Assembly: GCA_031551135.1 (NCBI GenBank)
Contig: JAVBOA010000003.1
Location: forward strand, 77,797-141,796
Reading direction: 5' to 3'
Origin: JAITVM01 sp031551135
GTDB taxonomy: Bacteria; Bacillota; Clostridia; Lachnospirales; JAITVM01
Length of the DNA stretch: 64,000 nucleotides
Made by a program: the position numbers and the translations under genes. Numbering within the stretch: the first letter of the stretch is position 1; each line of letters begins with the position of its first letter. The notes under the pieces are model-generated. The model made no database searches. It was not told the DNA's origin and saw only the letters and a program-made list of their open reading frames with translations. This document shows, piece by piece, positions 18,301 to 25,874 of the stretch.

Positions 18301-20316
18301 AAACCCTAATACTCCTGTTCCTGCGTCATATGTACCTTTAACTAAATCACTATTAATGAGAGTTGATGACATCTGCTCCATCTGTGCGTTAAATTTTTCT
18401 TGCGATGCAGCCACGGATTTCAAGTACGAGTTTTCATATTTGTCCAAAGCAGTACCGGCACTATCAGTCGCAACACCGGCGTACTTCATAGCTTCGCCAT
18501 AGTTGTCCATGAGTGTAAGGAATTTTTCCTGTTGAAGCGTACCTGCAAACGCTACTGCCAAAGCCCTCTTTTGAACAGATCCATATGTATTCCAGTTCCC
18601 AGCAACGTCGTCGAGTACCGTGCCGAAATTTCTAAATTCACTACCGTTTTCACGAAGTTTTATTCCTAGACCGGATAATGTCACTTCTACTTTTGAGATG
18701 TCTTCTGCTGATTCAGGGTCTACAAGCTTCCCAGCTTTAATATTACCCATACGAGCAAACAACGTCTTATAAAAGTTGCCGACGCTCTCTGCGCCGTCCT
18801 GTGTGACTTCGCCGACAGTTGTTATATATCCGATTAACCGATCCATATCAACTCCAGCCATCCTTGCGCCGGTAGCAGTCTCAGCCATAGCAGTAGCAAC
18901 ATAGCCAGCGGAAACTGCCGCTTCCATATCCACTGCGGTCAACTTATCCACGATGCCCGTAGTGTCTTCAACGCTCATCTTATAGCCTTTCATGCTACTT
19001 GTGAGAGCTTTTGTTGCATCTTCAGATTCCATCTGACCAAGTTTTGAAAGCATTAACGAATCTTTTATTAGCCTATTTGTTTCACTTATTGTGAAACCTT
19101 GACGAAGCCATCCGTCTGCTGAACGGCCAACATCAATTGTCGTTGCACCCAGAGCCTTGCCCATCTCACTGTATGTACCCAATAAATTCTTTGTTTCTTC
19201 TCTTGTCTTACCAGTTGCTATTTGGAGGTCAGTTACAACGCCATCTAAGATAATCATATTGTCAATCATGTGCTTAACTTGACGCACTGATCCCATTACG
19301 ATAGCAGCTCCGGAAAGATAAACACCAAGCTTTTGCGCCTGATCGGACAGCTTTGTTAAATAACTTTGGCCAACTAAACCTTTATCGCTGGCTTCGACTT
19401 TCAAATCCCGATACCTTCCAATGATACCATTGAGCTGAGATTCGAAATCTTTTATACTCGCTGGGTTAGCCTCTGCAATATGATTTAGAGACTTCATCTC
19501 TGAAAGAATGCCGCTGAAACGACTGCTCATTCCGACATCTTTATTTAAATTGGTATTGGCTTTAATGTATCGCTCGGTAGCAAACACAAGCTCCTTTAGC
19601 TCGTTGTGTGTTTTACTAAAATTCAAGGAACCCTTGCCGATTTGAGACTGACTTTTGACAACATCTCCGACCAGTGTCTTAGTCAACCGTAATTGGTCGT
19701 TGCAATTCTTTATCGCAGCGGCTTGAGTTTCTGTGCCTTTGGCTTTTTCAAGTTCTGCTATTACTGCCTTGAATTTCTCCAAAGATTCAGTTGCTTTTTT
19801 ATACCCACCAGAATCTTTAATTTCCTTATTGGTAACGCCGCCTAAAAGACCGCTCTGCTTTTCATGACTTTGATTCAAAGTATTAATATAAGCAGGACTT
19901 ACCGTTCTTTTAGCAGCTTGCTCCTGTTCTCTTTTCAACTGTATCCGGAGTCTGCTGTTTTCGATATCAATCTTAGAATTATTAATTGCAGCTGCGGCAC
20001 GTTGTTTTTCTGCGGCAGCGACCTTTTCAATAGCGATTTTATGTTTAAGCATTTCGGATGTTTTAGCTGATAATGCTTTTGTGGAAACAGTAGTTTCTTT
20101 AAAATCACTGATAGTAGTCGTTTTCGCAACTTTTGAAGATTTTATCGATTCGGCTGCATCTTTCAGTCTTTTTATCTCTTTTTCAGCTAGACGAGTATCA
20201 AGTGAAAGCGTCAATTTGAGATGCCTCAACTGAGGTTTGATTTTGTTTAGATCAGTATTAATCTGCTTGACGGAAGGGTTTATATCAACACCCAACAGAA
20301 CTTTCAAATCTGCCAT
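12376..20316 (-). CDS. Tape measure protein with embedded M23 endopeptidase and SLT transglycosylase domains
   Basis: 2646 aa. By rough residue position: coiled coils 1-340; TP901-type tape-measure core 345-560 (ATTIDVGRSADGWLRQGF, MAETATGARMAGV); hydrophobic membrane-prone segment near 810-850; M23 peptidase 1598-1724 with HNGMDFAAPKGTPIYA, YAH and HLHFG zinc motifs; SLT lytic transglycosylase 1749-1869 with VIKAESSFNP (catalytic Glu), NAQGLMQLIP and AAYNAGIGRV; then very long Lys/Glu coiled coils. It sets tail length and can locally cut peptidoglycan at DNA entry. SPbeta YomI has the same pair of enzyme domains. The length predicts a tail of several hundred nanometres. Confidence 0.92.
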   Translation of the reverse strand: MADLKVLLGVDINPSVKQINTDLNKIKPQLRHLKLTLSLDTRLAEKEIKRLKDAAESIKSSKVAKTTTISDFKETTVSTKALSAKTSEMLKHKIAIEKVAAAEKQRAAAAINNSKIDIENSRLRIQLKREQEQAAKRTVSPAYINTLNQSHEKQSGLLGGVTNKEIKDSGGYKKATESLEKFKAVIAELEKAKGTETQAAAIKNCNDQLRLTKTLVGDVVKSQSQIGKGSLNFSKTHNELKELVFATERYIKANTNLNKDVGMSSRFSGILSEMKSLNHIAEANPASIKDFESQLNGIIGRYRDLKVEASDKGLVGQSYLTKLSDQAQKLGVYLSGAAIVMGSVRQVKHMIDNMIILDGVVTDLQIATGKTREETKNLLGTYSEMGKALGATTIDVGRSADGWLRQGFTISETNRLIKDSLMLSKLGQMESEDATKALTSSMKGYKMSVEDTTGIVDKLTAVDMEAAVSAGYVATAMAETATGARMAGVDMDRLIGYITTVGEVTQDGAESVGNFYKTLFARMGNIKAGKLVDPESAEDISKVEVTLSGLGIKLRENGSEFRNFGTVLDDVAGNWNTYGSVQKRALAVAFAGTLQQEKFLTLMDNYGEAMKYAGVATDSAGTALDKYENSYLKSVAASQEKFNAQMEQMSSTLINSDLVKGTYDAGTGVLGFLNATVEALGQIPSLVAVAFAAYSGLTGKGFMRTFENNDSNKLSDVSLINSIKLQKKMAEENAKSLAHDVAMMKQYETQIDSTKDKAGLFNDTLGKASIQAQNQAKHLADGTITSAAYAAQQKSATSAVTALTVAQKAATLGMQALSIAGNMAIGLGIGIVINFLTLGISKLVNAQQNAIDKANEMQEAYRTASKDIASNMDTLNSLGDEFTKLSGGVDDYGRNISLSVEEHSRYKDIVSQILEISPELISGYDNEGKAIANKNGLIEDSIKLLEEENRLKLESITSDENLWTIAKGKKTEYGKSRNEFYVNNSPYDKIRETFQYSFLGEKGKLALAGSGKSTNIGLQNMSSVVSSNMDDIIANMENIIALSKEEGGEFYNLLKPEQIENLRTWVSEYNKELASLEQKSMGLNPTLQLVPQSITAYQELTDAQRSFVSDYINGFRITSETTEEKVQEMKQEILDLTQFITDNSEIQDDINNLLSLDKSSLSAAVYDKQVKEIIAKIAETIGKTPEELKIQLGVTADIKQIDDIKSVIREKISDNNLSESLIENLSIDQLKYVINNFAKLKITAGDSLDSVKSKMDELQESVVSVEGISNFSDILKSTAENMDILNAAEDEMRINGTVSVSTLQNLADSSLEYKEYLDSSTGSILLNTSALKEKINTDLADKIATSQSAIEANNKTIAENKSSQAILENRLAIAKRTNAAQKDIKAIEEEIDELESYNNELTENNKALKGNIDGLSLTGVAVNSLTERYKNLASELEDVIEKTRTAQDELAIDGELSSESVMFIIEKYPELIGLIGDKAALQEALHNKEVQMGREKADNFVKMIDEQRGSAQSFQGEYLQDTQKLNKDIQEENKKNYENFEQYQNKMTSKTKLTLGELFRNWRTFFSLFSGNVAENWGNFFSSMFQANNSDSNASIDNGFRRPVEGTMKSPFGYRKDPITGKDGAFHNGMDFAAPKGTPIYAAASGKVIKATDSDGGFGNEVQIQHADGTVTQYAHASKLNVDFGQMVKQGDVIAYVGSTGRSTGNHLHFGVQEKGKYVNPEDYLSGKKQIVIQAETVTTNTPTSGNSRIDAAVANSSQKYGLDPALVMAVIKAESSFNPNVVSGKNAQGLMQLIPQTAKELGVKYPFNIEQNIEGGARYLRQMLDSFNGDEELALAAYNAGIGRVKEYGGVPPFPETQNYLKKVSSYKQEFGGSAINSPSSSNNSNADITKILYDYVDKDQKKADEERKEKAIKEKIKEIKEAATAELEIVDNLERRKEITAEEATKRRQKINEEYYIKDKDLKSEYLKLDNQIFDEQNKNKQNYYSNLLAQKEHYLATMQLQEGSETDPEYYEKAIQTHKEMLDIIHEQAEWYRSLNYIETSDEIMDLQKQWQEHYKEIGELKYQFSYLDYNETKKSLESFIAAFDFDMDMLAPNDFDKRMELLNKKLKYQEQLVENDQKQILKLSQALHSGEIDADKFKSGIEELTKSFQDNTIAAKESADALRQQRVEMNEQHLSAMSDIIDLTKEMIQQELEELNEADEVRIKALKDQEDLLKKQLEKEKDIADEKKDALKDEHDLYKDIISDKKRSLDLSKEDRKYTQQHDEKTKAVTKIQDRLAEIQNNDSLAAKAERKKLNEELAEKKLDLDNLVFDNNIDRQKEALDSELERHNRVKDRELKLIERNLKVYEDTIKRQIELNEEEDKQIREQKDEREKSIQKSGELARQAMKMIDEEGDALYGKLIAWNNTYGTGIENDIGNAWKKAKNVMEGSNDTLVTMRGLMSEIAMLSEQIAGNMASYDSNPIGVRSYFESVYGADVGWNDKTNQFSINGNWFDSNGYSNVDGRLKTTIDGIKELEEKLDKLGLLPKYDIGGVIKTDHAAVIHQGERILRPIETTDLHSLLPQMVNMQSRIMDSVGVKNKGVQVKANEAPQIVLHNTLKVDGIATDSIVDKLESKFTAFGRDIVSKVNKAANSLGGSPAIKAY

Positions 20317-20353
20317 TTATTATAACACCTCTTCTTATTATGTTTTTTCGCAA

Positions 20354-20380
20354 TAAAAAAGAGAGGTGTCAAACCTCTCT
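20354..20380 (-). terminator. Intrinsic terminator before the tape measure gene
   Basis: AGAGAGGT / ACCTCTCT stem (20360-20367 with 20373-20380), followed on the minus strand by TTTTTATTG. It begins at the stop codon of the 20379-20879 gene. Confidence 0.8.
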
Positions 20381-20879
20381 ATTCGTAAATCCATCCTGAT
20401 TTATCAACAGTGATGTCATACTCCAAATTCGCTTCCCAATCTTTGATTGCATCATCAATAATGTCAAAACCCTCATACCCAAGAAAATGCGGTTTATCGA
20501 GCGGTGATTTCCAGCCTTTGTCAATCAGCATCGGTTTATAGCCATCTTCGCCATTTTCTAATTTTGATTTACCGTAGGATAACTCATCATTAAATGAAAT
20601 CCGTATAAATTTTGTATCACCATCAATTTCGATTTTAAACTTATTAGAATCTAAGGCACGTTTTAACCCCTTGGTTCTTTTATACGTGGTCGGCGTATAC
20701 CATTTGTAGTATTCGTCAATTCTTTCCTGAATACAATCACGAAGTTTTTTTGCCTCATCAACCAACACGTCTTCGGTCACAGCTTTCAGCGTTTTACCAT
20801 TATCGAATTTCAGATTTTCAAGCTTTTGCTTATTTTTTAGTAATTCACTAATTTGCTCTTGCAGTGATTTATGAGCCAT
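20379..20879 (-). CDS. HK97-gp10-like tail completion/neck protein
   Basis: 166 aa, ATG after AAAAGGAGAG. A helical N-terminus leads to a region with YYKWYTPTTYKRTKGLKRAL, characteristic of the gp10-like minor structural proteins that join head and tail. A beta C-terminus follows. It is displaced from its usual site near the head genes, lying after the lysis cassette and just before the tape measure. It is flanked by terminators on both sides. Assignment by pattern, moderate certainty. Confidence 0.6.
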   Translation of the reverse strand: MAHKSLQEQISELLKNKQKLENLKFDNGKTLKAVTEDVLVDEAKKLRDCIQERIDEYYKWYTPTTYKRTKGLKRALDSNKFKIEIDGDTKFIRISFNDELSYGKSKLENGEDGYKPMLIDKGWKSPLDKPHFLGYEGFDIIDDAIKDWEANLEYDITVDKSGWIYE

Positions 20880-20949
20880 CGAAACTCTCCTTTTGATAAT
20901 TTTCTTAATGTCTTATGACTTCAACAGATAAGGCTCTAAGAAAATTATC

Positions 20950-20993
20950 AAAAAAGCAGTATACGACACCTTGATTTGGGCATAGTATACTGC
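20950..20993 (-). terminator. Intrinsic terminator after the lysis cassette
   Basis: Perfect 9-bp stem GCAGTATAC / GTATACTGC (20956-20964 with 20985-20993) with a 20-nt loop and TTTTTTG on the minus strand. It closes the lysin-holin group. Confidence 0.75.
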
Positions 20994-21015
20994 CTTAATG
21001 CTTTGCAATGCCTTT

Positions 21016-21450
21016 TCACATGCCTATCTTTGCCATAAAAAAAGCGACAACACCGCCGACAATAACTAAAATAATCTTGTCAACGGCACCATCCCATCTC
21101 TTCGCCGGTTTGTCTTCAAGAACCTTAACTCTGTCAACAACCTTTCCAACAGTCGCAGCATTGCTCACAACATCTGCCCTCATTGCCTTCATCTCACTTG
21201 CAATCTCATGTACTGCAAAAGCCAAGTGATTCGTAGATTTTACGCTTTCTTGAATCTCAGAAATTGTACTTGCAAGCCCGTCAATTATTACCTTTAATTT
21301 TTGTGTCTCTTGAATATTGTTTTGTAGCGACTCGTCCCTTTTAGAATTATCAGTTTCAATACTATGTACTCTCTCCTTAATGTTATCTTCAGAAGATTGT
21401 AGTTTTGCAAGACCAATCTCTAACTCATGTAATTTATTTCCGCTTTCCAT
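21016..21450 (-). CDS. BhlA/XhlA-like lysis-associated membrane protein
   Basis: 144 aa, ATG 7 nt after GGCGG. A long coiled coil (about 1-115, heptads rich in I/L/V with E/K) is followed by KRWDGAVDKIILVIVGGVVAFFMAKIGM, a single C-terminal membrane helix. This is the layout of haemolysin XhlA/BhlA-type proteins that work with holins. It is the last gene of the lysis cassette and overlaps nothing. It probably anchors or tunes the holin lesion. Confidence 0.7.
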   Translation of the reverse strand: MESGNKLHELEIGLAKLQSSEDNIKERVHSIETDNSKRDESLQNNIQETQKLKVIIDGLASTISEIQESVKSTNHLAFAVHEIASEMKAMRADVVSNAATVGKVVDRVKVLEDKPAKRWDGAVDKIILVIVGGVVAFFMAKIGM

Positions 21451-21461
21451 CGTGATCCCGC

Positions 21462-21737
21462 CTAATTGATGTCCTTATTCATTTCGAACACAATCGCTTC
21501 AATCATGTTCTCCAAGTCTTGGTCTGATATCTTAAATTTCTCGTTGACCCATTTTTTTACGTAATCAAACTTTTCTCTGCCCATACCGGAGTCTCTGAAT
21601 AATTGCTCGGCAGCGTGAACACCAATCCGAACATAGTTGTAAAGGTTTTTCTCCTTGAGGATTGGAATCACATAGTATGTAATTGCCGCACAAAGCAGGG
21701 GAATAATGAACTCTATTGCAAAATCAACCCATGTCAT
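21462..21737 (-). CDS. LLH-family phage holin
   Basis: About 91 aa from ATG 21737; ATG 21755 is also possible. One N-terminal membrane segment (WVDFAIEFIIPLLCAAITYYVIPIL) is followed by a helical tail with VRIGVHAAEQLFRDSGMGREKFDYVKKWV, the signature region of the LLH holin family. The gene overlaps the previous one by 14 nt, so translation is coupled. It should form or gate the lesion that lets the endolysin reach the wall. Confidence 0.8.
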   Translation of the reverse strand: MTWVDFAIEFIIPLLCAAITYYVIPILKEKNLYNYVRIGVHAAEQLFRDSGMGREKFDYVKKWVNEKFKISDQDLENMIEAIVFEMNKDIN

Positions 21738-22044
21738 TAATGTCATCACTCTCATTATTTATTTTTTTCGAAGCAGTCTTGTCACCATACCATTTTGCTC
21801 TCATTGAATTTTGCATCGCATAAGCACCAATCCCAACACCGTCAACAAGCCATAGTGTTCTTATGATTTCAATCGATAACTGCTCGACTGGATTCTTATC
21901 GAAATATGAGAGAATATAACTAAATGATGTAAAAACAATTGAAACAAAGATCAGAATGATAAGCATTTTTTGCATAAACTCATGTTGCTTCTTTTTCTTC
22001 TTTGGTTTAGGTTTTTTATTCTTTTCGCCAAAGCTGATAACCAT
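21724..22044 (-). CDS. Two-helix membrane protein in the lysis cassette (second holin or regulator)
   Basis: 106 aa, ATG after GAGGTGCCCT. A strongly basic N-terminus (KNKKPKPKKKKKQ) leads to one clear membrane segment (MLIILIFVSIVFTSFSYILSYF). A second, weaker hydrophobic stretch (LWLVDGVGIGAYAM) is followed by a polar tail. It lies between endolysin and holin. It may be an antiholin or pinholin; the family is not recognised. Confidence 0.55.
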   Translation of the reverse strand: MVISFGEKNKKPKPKKKKKQHEFMQKMLIILIFVSIVFTSFSYILSYFDKNPVEQLSIEIIRTLWLVDGVGIGAYAMQNSMRAKWYGDKTASKKINNESDDINDMG

Positions 22045-22055
22045 AGGGCACCTCT

Positions 22056-23276
22056 TTACTTATAAAATCTGTGTGTTCCGCAATCAAAGAGCTTAACCAA
22101 TGACTGTTCATGCCAGCTACCTTCAGCACCCTTGATTGTTCTAAAGTATAAAGCACCCTGCGAGCAATCTTCGCCATTAATGGCTTTTTGAACAGCGACC
22201 TTTACTTTTTCCGAAGGTACTGCTCTGTTATAGGCTCCATCCCTTGTTGGCTGAAACTGCATTGGCTGAAATACCACATCATATAATCCATTCGGAAAAC
22301 CTTTGCTCTTTACACGGTTAAAAATAACATTCGCAACCAGTATTTGACCTTTCTCACTTTCTCCGCAAGCTTCTGCGTGAACAATCTTCTGTAGAACAAT
22401 AAGGTTTTTGTTTGCCATATTAATAATGAGTTGATCCAGATACTTCAGAGCATTAACCTGATTAATCCAGTATTCAGCAGTATTGATCACTTTGGCATCC
22501 ACCAAAACATTTATTGCTGTATTTACATCTTTAATGCCGTTATCGATTTTTGCACTTGCGTTTTTCACAGAGTTCTCGCATAGTTCATTAAGATATTGCA
22601 AACTTATGTTTTTCCAGTAATCAGGTGTCACCATTATTCCCAAAGCAATCATCTTGTTTAGATTAGGCTGAGAAATAAAAAAAGACTCCTTTTTGGTTTC
22701 TGGTTGCCTCTCTTGAGGTTTTTTATTTAATTTGTTGTTGACATCCTTGCGAAACTGATCCATTGTGAGACCGAATTTACGCCAAATATGCTCGACATCC
22801 CCATGATTTGACGCTATGCCAAGCTTGCATCCTTCAGAGTGAGAAATAATAACTCCACTTTCCAATGGATTAAGTCTAAATTCTTTGCACAAGAAGGCGA
22901 ATAGTTCTACGGAAGCCTTATATGTAGCCATTACATGCTCTTTTGTTTTTGCAGGATTCAAATCAGTCCAGCTCGATCCACCGGTATACTTAATGGTACT
23001 CGGCTCTGTCATCTCCACGCCAATATGAGTGTTGTTGGACGAGCCACCGCCATGCCAACCTCTGTGATTCCAAGGAAGAGTTTGATATACATCTCCGTTT
23101 GGTTCGACAAAGGCATGAACACACTTTTCAACCTTTGGCTTGTCCCATTGTTTAATAAATGCCATAGCGGAGGGCTGAGAGCAGCCGACGCTGTGAATCA
23201 TCAAGCCCTTAACGGTTATTTTTCTGTTTGTTTTATAGCAATCATTTTTTGTCAAAATAGAATTGATTAACTTCAT
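22056..23276 (-). CDS. Bimodular endolysin: amidase_2 plus SleB/CwlJ-type hydrolase
   Basis: 406 aa, ATG after GAGAGGAG. The N-terminal N-acetylmuramoyl-L-alanine amidase (about 20-185) has the zinc residues in MIHSVGCSQP and in SHSEGCKLGIASNHGD..HIW, and VEMTEP. A middle segment (about 205-285) has two related helical units (MIALGIMVTPDYWKN and INTAEYWINQVNALKYLDQLI). The C-terminal hydrolase_2 domain (about 292-406) has VHAEACGESEKGQILVANVIFNRV (catalytic Glu) and ALYFRTIKG.GSWHE, as in germination enzymes SleB and CwlJ. No signal peptide is present, so export depends on the holin. Two cutting specificities in one lysin are notable. Confidence 0.9.
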   Translation of the reverse strand: MKLINSILTKNDCYKTNRKITVKGLMIHSVGCSQPSAMAFIKQWDKPKVEKCVHAFVEPNGDVYQTLPWNHRGWHGGGSSNNTHIGVEMTEPSTIKYTGGSSWTDLNPAKTKEHVMATYKASVELFAFLCKEFRLNPLESGVIISHSEGCKLGIASNHGDVEHIWRKFGLTMDQFRKDVNNKLNKKPQERQPETKKESFFISQPNLNKMIALGIMVTPDYWKNISLQYLNELCENSVKNASAKIDNGIKDVNTAINVLVDAKVINTAEYWINQVNALKYLDQLIINMANKNLIVLQKIVHAEACGESEKGQILVANVIFNRVKSKGFPNGLYDVVFQPMQFQPTRDGAYNRAVPSEKVKVAVQKAINGEDCSQGALYFRTIKGAEGSWHEQSLVKLFDCGTHRFYK

Positions 23277-23304
23277 AATTTCTCCTCTCAGATGACTTCA
23301 ATTA

Positions 23305-23961
23305 TCACTGAAATTTCATTAAATCCTTTGCATCGTCAGGCAACATTGCAAGGAGTTTTTCAACATTTTTCGCACTGACAGACTTGGCAATTTTGTCAAG
23401 TATCTTCTTACCGTTTTTATCCAGCGTAGAGTTGGCTGTCTCTATAAACTTTAAGAGTCCAACACATACTTCAGAGAAACAGTTGATTGCCTCATCGTTC
23501 GCATGAGATACTGCTTTCTGAGCAACTATTGTGTCGTTCTTAAACTTAATTGCCTCATCAGTTATTTTTCTTAATCTATTGATATAGCAGGTAAAGGAAG
23601 CATCATTGAACTGTTCTACGACAGTATTCAATTCAAGCGCATTGTAAATCGAATACATTCTTTCGTTGTCGATTATTTCATGCTCTTCTTCACCAACTGT
23701 TATTTTTTTTGTAGCCATAGGAATATCTGTAAAATACTTCATGAATGCAAGTTCATAAGCAATCTGACCGGATACAGGTGAATACTCATCGCTGTTCCCC
23801 TCAAAGTCATAATCATATGCATTGTCAACCACATCATTAACAAATAGAATTTCTTCCTGTATGCTTAGACTTCTCTTTAGATTAACCTCTATTTCGTTGC
23901 AGAAATCCAGTTTTATAGTAGTCGTCTTATTTTTCATGTAATCATCAAATTTTTCTAACAT
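23305..23961 (-). CDS. Tail assembly chaperone-like protein (position-based)
   Basis: 218 aa, ATG after AAAAAGGAG. No recognised domain. It is a mostly helical, acidic protein that starts with LEKFDDYMKNKTTTIKLDF. It lies in the tail module between the tube protein and the tape measure, where assembly chaperones usually are, although the lysis genes are inserted here. No slippery frameshift site was found at its end. Treat the name as inference from position. Confidence 0.4.
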   Translation of the reverse strand: MLEKFDDYMKNKTTTIKLDFCNEIEVNLKRSLSIQEEILFVNDVVDNAYDYDFEGNSDEYSPVSGQIAYELAFMKYFTDIPMATKKITVGEEEHEIIDNERMYSIYNALELNTVVEQFNDASFTCYINRLRKITDEAIKFKNDTIVAQKAVSHANDEAINCFSEVCVGLLKFIETANSTLDKNGKKILDKIAKSVSAKNVEKLLAMLPDDAKDLMKFQ

Positions 23962-24021
23962 AATCGTATCTCCTTTTTATTTGCTTCATAAAGTGGCTAA
24001 GTAAAGCCATTCAAAGTAGAG

Positions 24022-24549
24022 TTATTTCTGGTCAACAATATCTTTCAGAAGTTTTGCTATGTCATAACAGTAGTTGACTTTTAGCAACTTCTTTTCAAGC
24101 AAAATTCCGTTGTTACTTACTATGTCGCTTTCATTTATTGATTTTTTCTCAGTGTCATCCAAAAAATTTTTGAAGTCCTTGATATTGATAAAATATGTAC
24201 ATCCCGTTGAACGAAAATCGACGATGAAGCCAGCATAAACCCCTGCATAGGATGATGCTTCAAGCAAACCGTTTATTTGATGCAGTTTAATCATTTTCCC
24301 TTTTTCCGATTTTTCACGTTGTATGCTTAGCGATGTGTTTTTCGTGGATTTCAATTCCAATGGGAAAAAGCTGCCGTTATGAAAAATGAAATTGTCAAAA
24401 GGATTATTTGCTGTAAACCTTACAGCTCCACTACTTTGTGAAGAAAACGAGGAAGGGCTATCCTTAATTCTCATAAAATAGGCATCCTTTGGAACTGATT
24501 TCTTAAAATTCGCTTCAAATATTTTTCCTGTATTGATATGTAAAACCAC
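24022..24549 (-). CDS. RecU-like Holliday junction resolvase
   Basis: Up to 175 aa. The RecU/PrfA nuclease pattern is visible: NTGKIFEANFKKSVP near the N-terminus, PFDNFIFHNGSFFPLELKSTK (Asp and E-x-K of the PDDEXK fold, about 50-70), then IKLHQINGL and AGVYAGFIVDFR..CTYFI. It should cleave branched DNA before packaging. Its place among tail genes is unusual. The first GTG overlaps the ribosome site (AAAGGTGG); the codon 8 nt after it is ATC (24537), right before NTGK, so the true start may be ATC. Confidence 0.75.
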   Translation of the reverse strand: MVLHINTGKIFEANFKKSVPKDAYFMRIKDSPSSFSSQSSGAVRFTANNPFDNFIFHNGSFFPLELKSTKNTSLSIQREKSEKGKMIKLHQINGLLEASSYAGVYAGFIVDFRSTGCTYFINIKDFKNFLDDTEKKSINESDIVSNNGILLEKKLLKVNYCYDIAKLLKDIVDQK

Positions 24550-24570
24550 CTTTATATCAGCTTTTTAGAG

Positions 24571-24613
24571 AAAAAAATAGGGCAGGGCAGATCTTTCCAC
24601 CACCACCCTATTT
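24571..24613 (-). terminator. Intrinsic terminator between zinc-ribbon gene and RecU-like gene
   Basis: Stem AAATAGGG / CCCTATTT (24575-24582 with 24606-24613) with a G/C-rich loop that can pair further, then TTTTTTT on the minus strand. Confidence 0.65.
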
Positions 24614-24615
24614 GT

Positions 24616-25017
24616 TTAATTTGTTTTAGTCTTTCTCGTTCGTTTCTTTGTTGCCGGTTTATTATCCTTAAGTTCATCAATTTCCGAGTTGATATTGTCA
24701 ATAACAGCAGACAACCCAAGCTCTTCAATATCGTTTGTGTAATCCAAAAGCTCATTTTTCGTCTCTTCGACAACCTTGTCTATCGGAGCGTGAAGCAAAT
24801 CCACAACTTCTTTCTCAGTCATATCCGTTCTTTCTGGAATGATTTTGAAATTCCGATTGGCAAATCTTTCGCTCTCAACTTTCTCAGCATACGAGAGATA
24901 ACCTTCGAAACCACATTCGTTACATACAATACTTTTCCAATTTGCCGTTCTATCACAGTATTTGCAAGCAAAGTATTCTTTGCCGCAGTTCCTGCAAACA
25001 TGGTTAGGCTTTTTCAT
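24616..25017 (-). CDS. Zinc-ribbon protein of the tail module
   Basis: 133 aa, ATG after TTGGAGGGG. The N-terminus has CRNCGKEYFACKYCDR..W and then CNECG (Cys pairs at about 8/11, 18/21 and 35/38), so it likely binds one or two zinc ions. The middle is acidic and the end is very basic (KKRTRKTKTN). It may bind nucleic acid or act as an assembly factor. It follows the tail tube gene. I do not recognise the family. Confidence 0.6.
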   Translation of the reverse strand: MKKPNHVCRNCGKEYFACKYCDRTANWKSIVCNECGFEGYLSYAEKVESERFANRNFKIIPERTDMTEKEVVDLLHAPIDKVVEETKNELLDYTNDIEELGLSAVIDNINSEIDELKDNKPATKKRTRKTKTN

Positions 25018-25039
25018 CGAACCCCTCCAATCGAACTGA

Positions 25040-25849
25040 TTATTCGGTTGGGATAATCAAATACCAGAGTTCCTTAGAAGCAGAACACACATCAAGAAGG
25101 GCTGTTGCCTTGAAATTGTGAACCATAGGCTCATTACCAAATGTCATTGTGAAGTTACCATCAATAGCGGCATTCGGGAATACCATTACGCCTGTGTAAA
25201 TAGTCTCGTTATCGCAAACATCACGCATAAGAACCTCAACAAGCAATTTACCGGATTTAGGGAAATTGTCTGAACTGTTAAGGATTTTCGCACCTGATGT
25301 CTTGTAATTATAAACCATTGTCAAAAGATCGCCGGTTTTAGCGTCTGCGTCAGAAACATTGATTTTCTTAGTTTCCGGATCATATGTAAATTTGCCAGCA
25401 GCCAAGGTTTTATCCTGAACAAGTTCTTTGCCAAGAGGATTACCCTCAACCATTACATAGACTTTACCAATTTCGTCTCCAACAAGACCTTCTGCGGTAT
25501 GCTCTGTGACAGCAGTCATATCAGTGCCTGTACCTGCAACAGTCTTTTGATCGAAATAAGGAGACACGAGCGAACCATCTTCTGCAACATCAGGTTCACC
25601 ACCGAGCTGCGCAGCGAGAGCACCACCAGAAACAAAACCGTTGTTACATTCAAATCCGGCAGTTTTATTGCGGTTCAATGCGATAATACGAACGCCAGCA
25701 GCACCAGAGCCGAAAACCTGCTCAGCACCATTGGTGATAGAACCATCTTTAATTTGATCCATAAGAAACATCAGAGAACCGTCAGTTTTATTCTGAAGCG
25801 ACACTCTGCCGATGCGGTCAATAACCAGTTTTTCTAAGTTAATAGCCAT
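25040..25849 (-). CDS. Major tail tube protein
   Basis: 269 aa from ATG 25849, with GGAGG 11 nt upstream; a longer reading lacks a site. It is beta-rich, Gly- and Thr-rich, with INLEKLVIDRIGRVSLQNKTDG near the start and a C-terminal NFTMTFGNEPMVHNFKATALLD, which is the usual form of phage tail tube subunits. It is placed after the connector genes and before the chaperone/tape-measure region. It polymerises into the tail tube around the tape measure. Confidence 0.7.
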   Translation of the reverse strand: MAINLEKLVIDRIGRVSLQNKTDGSLMFLMDQIKDGSITNGAEQVFGSGAAGVRIIALNRNKTAGFECNNGFVSGGALAAQLGGEPDVAEDGSLVSPYFDQKTVAGTGTDMTAVTEHTAEGLVGDEIGKVYVMVEGNPLGKELVQDKTLAAGKFTYDPETKKINVSDADAKTGDLLTMVYNYKTSGAKILNSSDNFPKSGKLLVEVLMRDVCDNETIYTGVMVFPNAAIDGNFTMTFGNEPMVHNFKATALLDVCSASKELWYLIIPTE

Positions 25850-25874
25850 ATAGAAAATTACCTCCAATTATTTA

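Noticed and set aside
12376..20316. Many open frames on the plus strand opposite the tape measure gene
   Set aside because: They are antisense shadows of a long Lys/Glu-rich gene, without ribosome sites or family patterns.
20320..20335. TATAAT just before the tape measure gene as a promoter
   Set aside because: It overlaps the ribosome-site spacing (GAGGTGTTATAATAAATG), so a transcript starting from it would lose the site.
24552..24773. 73-codon minus-strand frame across the 24571-24613 hairpin
   Set aside because: It overlaps the zinc-ribbon gene in another frame and reads through a terminator; no ribosome site.
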